From Sipunculus nudus (lineage: Eukaryota; Annelida; Sipuncula; Golfingiida; Sipunculidae), in NCBI GenBank assembly GCA_026874595.1, contig CM049313.1, positions 63,802,159 through 63,866,158 of the forward strand: 64,000 nucleotides of DNA. Reading direction: 5' to 3'. Every line of letters starts with the position of its first letter. Position 1 is the stretch's first letter. The notes beneath the pieces were generated by a model. The model was not told where the DNA came from and ran no database searches. It saw nothing but the letters and a program-made list of their open reading frames with translations. The position numbers were made by a program, and so were the translations under genes. Shown piece by piece: positions 1 through 12,802 of the stretch.

Positions 1-65
1 GGTAACAGAAGTAATGTACCGAACACCCCTCTAACTTGTCGCTACTGTTTATTTAACATCCACAG

Positions 66-209
66 GAGAATAACAGTGTCTCTGATTGGCTCGGAGATGA
101 AGACCAGCCTCTTGATGGGTTTGAGTGGCAGCACGGTGTAGACAGAACCACCAGGGGAGTGTTCCTCTGGAGCCGGCCATTTATGGTCACGCTCAAGAAC
201 GGAGAGAAG
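66..209 (+). CDS. GTPase gene exon: switch I region
   Basis: A phase-0 exon of 48 codons between a tccacag acceptor and a gttagt donor. It encodes the D-W-L-G-D-E-D-Q-P-L-D-G-F-E-W block and then DRTTRGVFLWSRPF. In atlastins this follows the P-loop directly and holds the switch I threonine. The P-loop exon itself is left of the window. Confidence 0.9.
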
Positions 210-3200
210 GTTAGTGTGCAAGTTCAAATTTAAGATTTTAGAAATGGCTGATACTGGTCTGCCCTAAAGAATGTCGATAAATTGCGGAATAAGTGAAATG
301 TCAGGTCTGGACATGACACGAGCCTTTTAAAAAAGGATTGAGTTACATAATCGTTTTTATGGATAAAATTTATATTCCACTTCTTTGTTTTCATTTATTG
401 ATGTAATTTCTATATTTTCCTGGATGTTGTTCCAAGATGAATTTTTAGCCAACCCTAGTATATATTGCATATTTCTTCAACCCTATTGATCTTATTTATT
501 CTTTTTATATTAGTGTGTAAAGATCGTGCATGGAAAGGAAGACTGCAGTTTAAAAATATACTTTCTATTAAGATATTCAAAATCTGATATACACGAACAA
601 TAATGCACATAAGATTTTCATTTGAAAAATATCTCCTTGATAATAAATGAATCTGTGGCTCATCCTATCACGGCCATAGCGGGGAGGAGGCATAAGTTCT
701 ACATGCCAGGACACGCTTACACTTGAGACAAAATACTTTTTTCCAATTTGTAATTTCGTGAAATGATCTAACATGCGGCATGTAGGTCCATTGTACATTA
801 CTTATTGTCCAGGCTGCTATATTACTGATGGACAATCAAGGGATGTCATTTGAAGAAAAAGAACCCGGTGACGTATCGACCGTGGTTGCCATTAGTTCCA
901 TGATCAGCACTATACAGGTGGGCCTTAAGTTTTCTCTGTGCCATGACGGACCGTTGTGGTACCTACTGGTGCCACATTAAATTTTCCATATACTTTTTTC
1001 TATCTTATCTTATCTTATCTTATCTCATCTAATCTCATCTTATCTTATCTTATCTCTTCCCAATTTTACTAAAAACTTCTTATATTATAGCAATTAAAAT
1101 ATAATGAAATATAAGGACACTATATATTCTTATGCTTGTTCATGAAAATGCCTGTTATTTACTTAATATGATTATTATTGGCTGAATCTCTTATATTCAA
1201 AACATCTACCAACGACATAGTACGCTTTTGGATCCTCAATATGTTCATATATTATAACATATGTTAAAATTATATAATCTTTTTCTGTAATTAATATGTA
1301 ATTTTCACTTCAGATTTACAACGTTATGAGAACAGTGAGAGACAACCATCTTCGGGAACTTCAGGTATACGCGAAATAAAACTTGTTTTATATTAGTTAT
1401 CCTGGTTGTGAGTTTCTTAAATTATCTTACAAATAAATTTGAAGTCGAGTATAGGATTTTTAGGTGTCCTCATTATATCCTTAAAAATGTATATATAAGG
1501 AGACGACCGAGGAAATTAACTATTTTCCTCAAATATGATCAAAACTGGAATTCTTTTTCTCATTTAGCATATTGATGATAGGTACGTATGCCTTAAACAG
1601 TGTAATATATATTTACGGTCTAATGCGGTTTCTTCATCTGAGCCCCTCTTATATGTACAATGTATTTAATAAATGCTTTTATGGTTTGTCAAGGGTCCCC
1701 ATTATTTTGAGAAAACAAATTCCCTGATTTTAGCACAACAAAAACCTCGACATCCTCTATAAATACGTTGTAAGGATGAGAGAAACAATATTCCAAACTG
1801 GCCGACATTTTCCAATCAAATCCCTAATTTTTTGCCTTACTGGAAAAGGGGAACTCATTTTCCAGTAAGGATTATCTGACTTCCAGGATGACTGGGTATA
1901 TTGTTAGTCACATAAGCATCCTGTACACGATTCAAGATCATTTTAATTCCGGTTGTTTACAGTTTTTTATGATTATTACCTCCGCCAAGGGGTAGGAGTT
2001 ATAATTTTACCGCAAAATTACACAAAAAGTTATAAACGTATTTTAATTAAATTTTCGGGAAAGCTCGGCAATAATAAAAGGAACAATTGATTAAATTCGG
2101 GGGGGGGGGATCCACATCACCATCTGGATTTAGGAATTATACATATATATTTATTTTATATGCTGTCACATTGGTTGAGATCAGTAAACAGGGCAGCTCA
2201 GTACCCCCATATAATGTGTCTGGATCCAGGACTTTTTAAAGGAAAATGCTGCATTTCTGACAATGCCATATGGGGGTAATAAGCTGCCTTGGCGGAGGTC
2301 TGCATTCTCTGGGTTCAAATTCCAAGTTTTTTATATATTGTTTGTAACTATGTACTTGATATTAAATACCTGTATCTGTACAGGCACTGGTTGAAGCGGG
2401 TCAGCTGATTAACCAGGCAGCCAACATTAATCCCGGGGAGAGGCCGTCACAGGTTAAATATCCTATTAATCATTATCCCAATTAACACATATCAAATCAA
2501 TTTTAAAAACTGCTTCATCCTGTATTGTGTACATGTAAGAGTTGATAGCAGATTAAATAAAAAAACCAACAAACAAAAAAACAGGAAACAACCATATCAA
2601 CAAAATTATACTTCATAACTTAAGATAGTAAATGGTATACAGATCTCATATGGAGACATGGACGCGCATGAATATAACTATAAATATCAGTATAATTAAA
2701 ATTATAGCGGGCATAGTATTATATTATTTCAATAATATTATACTTTAGATATAGTATGATAACACATAAGACTCTGACTTTAGAGACTGACTTTCCTGGT
2801 TCGGGATTGGAATGACCCCAAGAAGTATAAATTCGGCAGCGAAGGCGGCATGGAATACCTCAACGAAAAACTTAAGGTAAAAACGAACGTTTTATACCAT
2901 ACTTCTAACCCAAGGAGTGTTAATTTATGTTAAAACATGTTGACACTAATATAAGGTCAGCTATTACTTTCCCGAAACATCTTTAACAATTATTGAAACT
3001 CGCGTCAACAGAAAGTCATACAATCCCATTGTAATATGAATATGCATAGAAGTCAGGTGCATTGAATATGCATGGAGGAGTAATATTACGACTCCCGCAC
3101 TCAATGGTTAGCTATTTCTTTACCCAGGCATCATCAGGTTATAAGATAGATCTTAAGTTTATACATTTAACCTTATTCTACAAACGGAATGTTTGGAACA

Positions 3201-6200
3201 GGTGTTTTTACATGCTGATAATCAAGGACTGGTGTATAGTGGCTGATATAAAACTGTAGTGGCATTTGAATTTGTCACTCGGGTTAGAATCGTGAAATTA
3301 ATATATAACCTTTTCAATTTGTGTCCTTATATATTTGTGGAAAAGACAATCCCTCAGATTAATTAGAATTAATTTGTACATTTGTCAAAAATAGACGAAA
3401 ATCGCAGATGTTTATGGGAAATCCCAACGGGATTAAATGTGACTATATGCCCCCTTTTCATGAATCGCTGGGGCTTTTCTTTTTGTTGCCAAGGAAATCT
3501 ATATTTAAGAACTTGAATGGCTTTTACCCTGTTTTGATCTCTATGTCAAAATATAAAATCTATATAGCAACCACCTGGTTCATAAGGTTAATTATCCATA
3601 CCACACATCATGATAATTTGAAATAAGAGAACAGACTCAAAACTATGTATTCAAGGTGTTGTATTTATATTTACAAAGTAATATTACGTATTTTTAATTG
3701 GCTTTACGAACAGTAACTTCCAGAATGGTCAGGGCTTATAGAGGAAAATACGACTGTCATAAACCGTATACATCTCTTGGTATGACCTTGTAACGTCGAA
3801 TATTAAGGTTTCTTATTGTGTTCTGTGGAAGGGGTAAAGTGTCGTATGCATAAGTATAATATCCCACTAATATAGTTTTAAATCTGATATGTACCGTATA
3901 TAATTACCCTGACAGACGCACGGTGACAACACGGAGTCCCTGGAAACCGTCAAGCAACATCTCTATGGTTGTTTTGAGAAGTGTGACTGCTTTCTGTTAC
4001 CCCACCCGGGGTTAAAGGTCGCAGGTAACGCCGAGGAGGAGGGGGACGAGGGTGAACAATCTCCTGGAATACTGGCAGGTAAGACGCAGATCAACACCTC
4101 GGTTTATTAGATAACTAGAAAACTGTCAGAGACCGCATATATACATCAACCAACGGTATCGCCTGATACAAAATATGACCAGGATCCTTATCGACCGCTG
4201 GTGTCTGCTTCGTAACCGCAGGAAATAAATGTGTTTTATGATTCACAAACTCACAGGTCAGCTCTGCCGTTCTAAGGAAGGCAACTAATGAAGGACTCTC
4301 GCTCTGGGCCTGAATATATAAATTGTCTTAAATTACAAAGGTCAAGAACCCTTTAAACCATTATTATTTTCAAGCTTACCTCTAATTTAATGGATTTCTC
4401 CTTGGATGTAAACCTAACCCCCACAAGATTGCGTCAGACCTCGTGAATTAAGATGCACATTGACAAAAAAACAAACCAACCATGTAACCAACGTCGATAA
4501 AAACATTATACCTTTTGGCTGAGGTATAATAGCTGAAAGCCAGGTCTATAGGATCGGTATTTCTATAAGTGCTGCAGATGGTTGGGAGAAATGCGTACGT
4601 GCTTGATGTTGTGATAATACTGGGACATTCAGTGCTTTTGTTTAGTGTTTTAAGACTTTATTTTCGTGCCAAGATCACTTTTCAAGAATCAAAACGCCGC
4701 GGGCAAAGAAAAAACCATAATTGAGAATAAAAATTAACTGCAATAATTATACACAGAATGATGTGAATCAAATGATAGATTGAAATATAATTTTCCCCTT
4801 AATAATTTTTAAGGAACACCACTTTGTCAGAGAATTTTAGATTAAAACAAGACTTTTGGAGGGTGAAATAACACATTTTTTATTATTTATTCTTTATACA
4901 GAAAGTACGAAGGCTTTCAAAAAGGCCCTCCTGGACTTGGGTCCCTTTCTATTGGATGGTGTCGGTGAGAAACATGAGATCACTTCATATCTGACGGGAT
5001 CCCAGCTAGCCAACCGATTCCTTGTAAGTACTGAATATATAGTTATATTTTCAATAACTAAATTTGAAATATTCCTCATAACATTACAAATATGGAAAAT
5101 CAGCTTTACAATCTTTACGAATATAAAATCAGATTTTCAAAAGATTAAAACATGTTATACCAAGACCTTTTAATACAGATTAGGAATGGCTGACTCCGGT
5201 AAAGGTCACTTGCTGTTAAACTACTGTAGTTGGCTTCATATTCGCGATTTCATATTCACAATTTTGAGTGTTTCGCAAGGGTTGAGCTTGCGTGATCTTA
5301 AAAAATAACTTACATATAGTATATTCTTTTTTAAATAAATTATATATATTAAATAATATATGTGCAAAATTGTAACATTTTGACAGAAATCAAAGGAAAC
5401 ATCGAACGTATAGATATTTATTTTCATTATTGACAAATAATTTGACATTTTCTTTTTTCGCGAATATTTCGAAATTAGAAACCTCGCGAACAAAACGGCA
5501 ACCACAGTATATCATACCTAAATATCCTGATACGCTTATTTGCATAATTCATCATCACTTCAGTGAAAGGTTAATATACATAAATATATATATATATATA
5601 TACATTGAAAACTTATCCCCTTTCCTTCCTTATCTGTGTTTTCAGCGTTGCCTGTCAATTTTTCAAGCCGGTGTGTCCCCTGATCCGGTGATCATACGGG
5701 CGGTGCGTATTCATTTTTCGGATACCGATTGTCTTTAGTGTAATTAACAAAAGAACCTGCCTTTCCCTATATTTTCTTGTCTCAAGTATTGCATATTTAG
5801 AAATTATCAAGAAATATGCGGCTTTAATATTTTATATAATATAATCCTGATATTTTATGCTAGTTGTTGGAGATTATTCTGTTATAAAGTTTCTGTCAAC
5901 TATGGATAAAGAAAAGAATTATCTTTTTTGTTTAGGAAAGTTTGTCTTCTATAAATCGTAGCCACCGTAGTTAACAAAAATAAAGTGTTTTAATATTAAG
6001 CGTCAGTTTCTGTTGTAACGCAAAGTATATAATTTAACGGATGATCATTCTTAAATTCTTTCGTCCTACAGAGTATTCTTATTATGTGAAAAGTCTGCAC
6101 TGAAGTGAAAATATATCCATTGATTTTTTCGGAACATTTATGTAAAACTACCTTTTCATATACTGTTTAGGCGATTATCAGTGAGTTGAATACAGATGTG

Positions 6201-7163
6201 TTTGCAACAGCATTAAAACAACACAAGGAAAATATCAGCAAGGTAAGTTATTAATTTTTTAAGTTTTAGGTGATTGTCAGAACACTTTAATTACCCAGTC
6301 TGATAACATATTTTCTTCTAATATAAAATTGTATAATCTGTTTATTTTTCATTGCTTTATTCTAAAACGTTTTATTTGTCAATGACACTACCTTGAATAA
6401 CGCTTTGTATTTTCTATATAATTGAAATAAATATATTTTTTCACTGATATATGAGATGATTAGAGTGTGTCAAATAACCGTGTTAAGAAAATCATCAGTT
6501 TTTTAAATAGAATGAACCATAAATTTTAAATGCCTAGTACAAAAACAAAAAAAATTACATATACATTTTCATGAAACTAAACACCAATTTAATTTGCTTA
6601 AAATACGCACTCGTAAGAGAAATATATATGCCTTTGTTGTATTTCACAGAAGTACAGTGTCAGTGAGAACGCACGTTTTAGAGACGTGAATAAATACAGA
6701 GGTGAGCTGAAGGAAGATGGAGACGCCGTTATTGAAGGAATTAAAGAAAAGATGAAAGGTGAACCGGAGGATACTGAGCCCGTCATCGCTGAGCTGACGG
6801 CCGCCATAGTGACCGCGAATGAAATATCAGTGTTACAGCTGGAGAAAGCAATTATTGACCAGAGGGTATGTAATAAGAAATATATCTTGTACCGCAAGGT
6901 AACTGTGTAATTTGCCAAACATTTCTTGCTCAGCACACCTCGTATTTTGATATTTTGTTTGTATATATGTGTATCCCTCTGTATTTCTTTCCGGATCAGT
7001 AACTCAAAGCTACAACACGCTTTCACCAGAACATCTTTAGAGACGGTAGGTCTCTTAATATATCTCGATCCTCCTCTAAGATGATCCGGATCCAAAATCT
7101 ATATAATTTCAGACGGTAGATCTCTCAAACTGTTATTCACAACCAAAGAGAAATTTGGTCTCC

Positions 7164-7226
<63 letters not shown>

Positions 7227-10200
7227 CCATGCGATGACAAAAATCCCTAAAATCCTGATTGTCTTAAACTGACAAAACATTGTGAAAGTCCAACGTGCTT
7301 AAGATTTAGTTTGAAGTCAGCAGTTTCAGATCAGTGATGCGTACCGCATTCTTGCAAACCTACGGAAACCTCAAGAGACGACATCGTGACTTTAATCCCG
7401 TCCCTGTTAGTTTTACTTTGTCAGTTATTCTTAATTGGAAATAAAGGATAGAAATAATAAGGCGGCTAATGGTACCCACGTCTCCACCAGCGCCACATGC
7501 ATGACCCGTGACTTTAGCAAACTAAAAAATCGAAAGTGTTCTTTTTTCCCTGCCTCATCCGTTGAACAATCGATCCTTGGTTTATTATAGGAGGCTGAGC
7601 AAGATGAGTGTCGCACGGCACTAGTGAACGCAAAACGGGAGTTCAGGAAAGAAATGGAAGAAGTAAGTCGGTTAAATTTTGTATACTGCTGAACTGTAGT
7701 CATCGTATTCATTCATTCAGTTTATTAGTGAATGAAACAATTAGTCAACGAACTTAGTCAGGTATTATATTGAGCTTCAATGCCTCAACCGAACAATTAA
7801 TTTACGAGTTTCAAAAACCCAATCGTAAGGTAAGTCAGTCAAGTTTCTTACTAATTACCGTCAGTTCCTGTAAACGAATCAGTAATCAAACAATCAACTA
7901 ATAAACCTATCAGCTAATCAATGAATTAAGACCATCATACTGGCATGCGATAACTGTCTATTATGCATATTATTTTCTCAAATTACGCATATTCCAAAGA
8001 ATATGTTTCTTCAGATATGACGCTTCAACGTATGTACAGGAGTAGTTATTATATATTTCAGCAATTAAAGTCAAATGCTTCATACATTGACCGGAGTTCT
8101 CTAGAGAAGTCTTTCTTTGAGTTGAGGAACAAGTACTTCCAGGAGTTCCAGACAGAGACCAATAAATGTCTGATGGACAGGAACGGACACAGGTCAGAGC
8201 TTATAGCTTACTGTGAGCAGTTGTTTAATAAATACGACAAGATGAATGAAGCAAAACGTACTGCACAGGTAAGAGCAGTTTTCTTTTTTTTTTACTTTTG
8301 ATTAATTAGTTTATTTTATTATGATTTTGATTGTTATTATTCGCATTCAGAAATTCAAATTCCGAATTTATTCTTATGTCGTGGAAATGTGATATTGGAT
8401 TTAGGGACAATTTTATTTTTCAACTGCAATACTTAAGGAAAATAACATGGCAATTTACACCACAGACCTATCTCCAGAGAAATAAGGAGTTACATTTGAA
8501 CAAAAGTCTAATATGCAAATGCCATATCAAATAAATTTATTTTGAGCAAACACTCCTGTGTACTTGATTTCGGGGATAGCGTGAAATTACTGCTATTTTA
8601 TGTTCAAACACTGAACTAAAGTGTCGTCATCAATATTTTATTTGATGGATACGCAACTACTCATTTTCAGGAAATGAAAAAAGCCCAGGGCGCAAATTCA
8701 GTTTGTGCCGCGTTAAGGGTATACACCGAGTCGATGGACAAGGCAAGTCTCGTACACATGTTATGTTGTTATATTGTCATATTGATCATACAGTGGAAAA
8801 ATCGTACTTCTTAAATATAGTGAAGTGATAATAATTTTCATGTAATTTATAAATACGCACTTTCGAGTTGAGAAACTAAGACGGAAAATAATGTTTATCA
8901 GGTTTCAAAATACTATTTTGGATCCCAGCTTAGTTATTATACCGCCAGCATTAATTAAGAATCATGTTCTTAACGTAACCGGTTGTTTGAGCGGAGATTG
9001 ATGACATTTTGTATAGGGTAAGGCTAACACCCATCAGACTATTCCTTAAATTTGGAAATAATCTAAGTCACCATGATACATTTTTCACACGTCACCATTC
9101 ACTGCAAACGGAACGGACCCTTACGTCTGACAAGCAGAGCTATCCTCTGATGAAACCACAGCGTTGGTAACTCGTGAACACATCCATCTAGGCCTTCACT
9201 GATATAAACCTGTGCAGCACAAACCTTGCCGGGGGATATATGTAGTCTCGGACTTCTTTTCTTGTTTTTTTTTATATAAAGACTGAAGTAGGAGACAATG
9301 AGATCTAACGAACAAGACACCAATACAAAAAAAAACAGAAGTAAAAAAAAGAGTTATGTATAATTTATGTTCAGGACTTTTGGCGGAGTGAGAAGCATCT
9401 GGAGGCTGATGATTTCCAGCAGCAGGACCAGAAGCACCGGGATGCAGCGGTAGCACATTTTGATGAGCTGATGAAGGAAAATCAGGAGGGGATGGCGGAG
9501 AACCGTGGGATGCTGCAGGAACACCTGGATTGCTTCATGGAGAGATACTCACAAACTAATGAAGAAAACAAGAAGAAAAAGGTTTCAGTCTTTTGATCGG
9601 TCTCCCTTCTTTGCAAGATTTCCTAAAGAAATGTTTAGGTGCAAATAAAATTTACCAAATAATATTAAATGTGAATATTCATAGTTTGATTTGGAGAGTC
9701 CAGAGCCAGAACCGGATAATAAGGTATTTATCCTTGAGTGTCCCGGGAATTTTAGCCAAACTTTATACGATTAAAATTCAAAGTAAGAAAATCATGGCCG
9801 AGAATGATCCTTTGTGAAGCAATAAGTTAGAAGAAGCATTAAAATGTAACTAATATTCAAATATGAAATATTATAACTTAGCCTTGATAAAGCTTATACC
9901 TTAGCCTTGATGATTAGATCTTAAATGTTATCTAAAAATAGCAGTTGTCAAAGTTATACTTTGCGGTCTCTTCATTATGTATTGAAGCCATCAAAGGAAA
10001 AGAAAATTGCGGCCAAAGCTGAAGAAGCGGTCGATCGATATAACAAACAAATGGTAAATATATATCTGTCTCTGTCACGTGGGGATACGGGGTTTTAGAA
10101 AGGGTGGGGGGGGGGGGGGGCACAGCACCCAGGCACATGTAAGCAAATGTGCTGGGATTATTAATATACTTTATATGAAACTCTCGCATGCACAGGGGAA

Positions 10201-12759
10201 GAAATGTAAGGGGAAGAAAGCAGAACCAGACGGAAAATCTGGTGCTGTTTTTTTCCATATTTCCGTGATTTGTTTGGTTATGAAGGGGAAAGCGCGCATT
10301 AATGATAATAATAGCAATAATAATAATAATTATATATTGTTTTATAATTGACAAAAATATTGGATTACGCCCTGTCCATAACTCAATATGCACTTTGTGG
10401 TAGCAATTGTAGCCAAAAGATATTCACTATCATCTGCCAGTTACAAAATGAAAACATGTATTTTTGATCAGTATTGTCTTATGGTTAAACTAAACATTGT
10501 ATTTAAATATTTGCTGACTTGTTTTAACTTTAGGACGCTAGTTTGAAGGCCGGGCCGCTATCGCCCGAGGCCTTTGGGGAATTACACGCTGATGCCAAGG
10601 ATAAAGCTATGAAGCACTTTACACAAAAGGCGCCAAAGGTACCGAGCGCCAAGGAGTACTATGTCAAAGAGCTGGAAAGATATTTTGCAGACGAATACGA
10701 GGGAAGAAAAGTCGAGAACAATTACGTCATAGCCAAAGAGGTATACACTGATCCAAACTGTGTATTTGAGGAAACATGTCATATCGATTTTCAGTCAATC
10801 TGCAGCGATTTCATGGATTCGATATCGTATTACTGGGTATTGTGAAGTCCTTAAACCGGCCTAAGTATCGATAATTGGCAAATATATGGATTTGAAATTC
10901 TGGGTAATTCGACACATTTTATATTACCATAAAATATCACATTCCCATATCCGTTGGGCGGAACAAGAGGAACCCTTTCCGCGATATTAAGATTAAGAAA
11001 TATACTGAAATATCCCCGGTGTCATTGTTGGAAAATCATTTTAGTTTATGGAATAGCATATATATCATGATATTGATTCTTGACAGGGACATTAGTATAT
11101 TTGTACCGTTATTATATTGCCATATCGATATTTCGAAAATCATCACCTGTTCATTTTTTTTTGAAGTAATATGAACCATACTTTCGCAAACTGGTTGAAA
11201 ACACACTACGTTTCAAACAAGCGACATTTTCATGAAAGCACATTACATATATATGTATATTCCTTACACATACATATAGAGACAGCATTTTTTTTAATTG
11301 CTAGCGAGTTAAGGTTATATGTGACATTAAATGTAAGATATATCATGCAAATGAAATTTTCAGGTTCATGAAGCATCGTAAAATAATTTATGTTTCCGTA
11401 TGTTTAGGCTGATGATCAAGCCAAGATGGACATAGAACTTCACGACAGGTTGTACCAATACAGAACCTTAATGGATGAGGTGAGTGAACAAAAAATATTT
11501 TACTGGAGATTCATATGACAACACGCGATTTAAATTAGTTTTTATACTTTGTGTAGTTAACTTTAAAAAATGTCATTTTCTTTCATTCAGTTACTACTGT
11601 TGTATATCAAAAGTTTATCGATTACTTCTTATGGGACTCTCTCCCATGATCTAGCAAATATATTGTGACCATGCATAATTGAACATTTTAAAACACATAC
11701 TTCCATCAGTGGCTGCCAAACGTCGCTCTGTTTACATTTCTTGAGTAAAGCCTTGACTTGACTGCCACAAATGGAGATGCAATTATGTGAAACAGAGATT
11801 GATTTATCAGAACTGTATCAATTTTGGATTTCCTTCATGAAAAATAACATATTTCCAGATGTATGGTGTAGCGTCAGTGTATAAGCTGACCAGCAACCCC
11901 CAGGGTGACCACCAACGTTTAATGAATCAAGCATTAATGGCGTTTCAACCATTGTACCACCTGTCACCGAAACTGCACGCGAGGTACACGAACGATCTGA
12001 GAGACCGCTGTAACCGAGCAAGCCAGGTCTACATGACCAACTTCCAAAGGCAGAAAGCATGGGACGAAGTAGGTCACGCACTCTAACAGGGCTACATTAA
12101 AAAACTCCTTGTGAAAAACTAATTCGGTGAATAAGAACAATTTAGCCTTTAAGTCATATGCAAGGATTCCTTGGAGCTAAGTGAATTCAATCAATACTAT
12201 ATTGAATAGAATTATTTTCAGACAGATGTTTCTGCCAGAGTTCAAAGTTTGCTGATCGTGAAATTTTCTTATTTCACTTCCATTCTTCCGTCCCGCCCCT
12301 ACTTTTACCACATATTTCTAAGACTCTTGCTGTTTCTTCACCGCATTTTACACACTTGCTCAGCACATGACCGACATGTGATTAACACCTACAGGTGCGC
12401 CACCTCAGTTTAACTAGTTTTATGCGCTCTAAAATGTTCTTTTTTCAATTTCCTTCAAATATGTCGGTAAATAAGAATACTTTAGCTTTTAAATTATATA
12501 AAAGTATTCCTTGGAGCTAGAGGATTCAATTAATACTATATTAAAAAGAATTATTAGATAGATTTATCGCATCAAAAGACAGGTGGCGCCACTAATCATC
12601 GTTTTGCGACTGCTCTTCTTGTTTAGTTGTTTCAAATTCACAAGACACCTATGGATCCTAAATTATCCTATTTCAGTCAATCCCAAGAGAAATCATGTCA
12701 CAGAAAATATCCACATTTGACTTATGTATTGGGCAGGGGAACCGTTTGTGCCTCCCGGT

Positions 12760-12802
<43 letters not shown>

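Noticed and set aside
6598-7095. 165-codon minus-strand frame
   Set aside because: Antisense shadow of a well-supported GTPase exon (6650-6865) and its introns.
9932-10393. 153-codon minus-strand frame
   Set aside because: Covers a GTPase exon on the other strand plus poly(G) and AT-rich intron; low-complexity translation.
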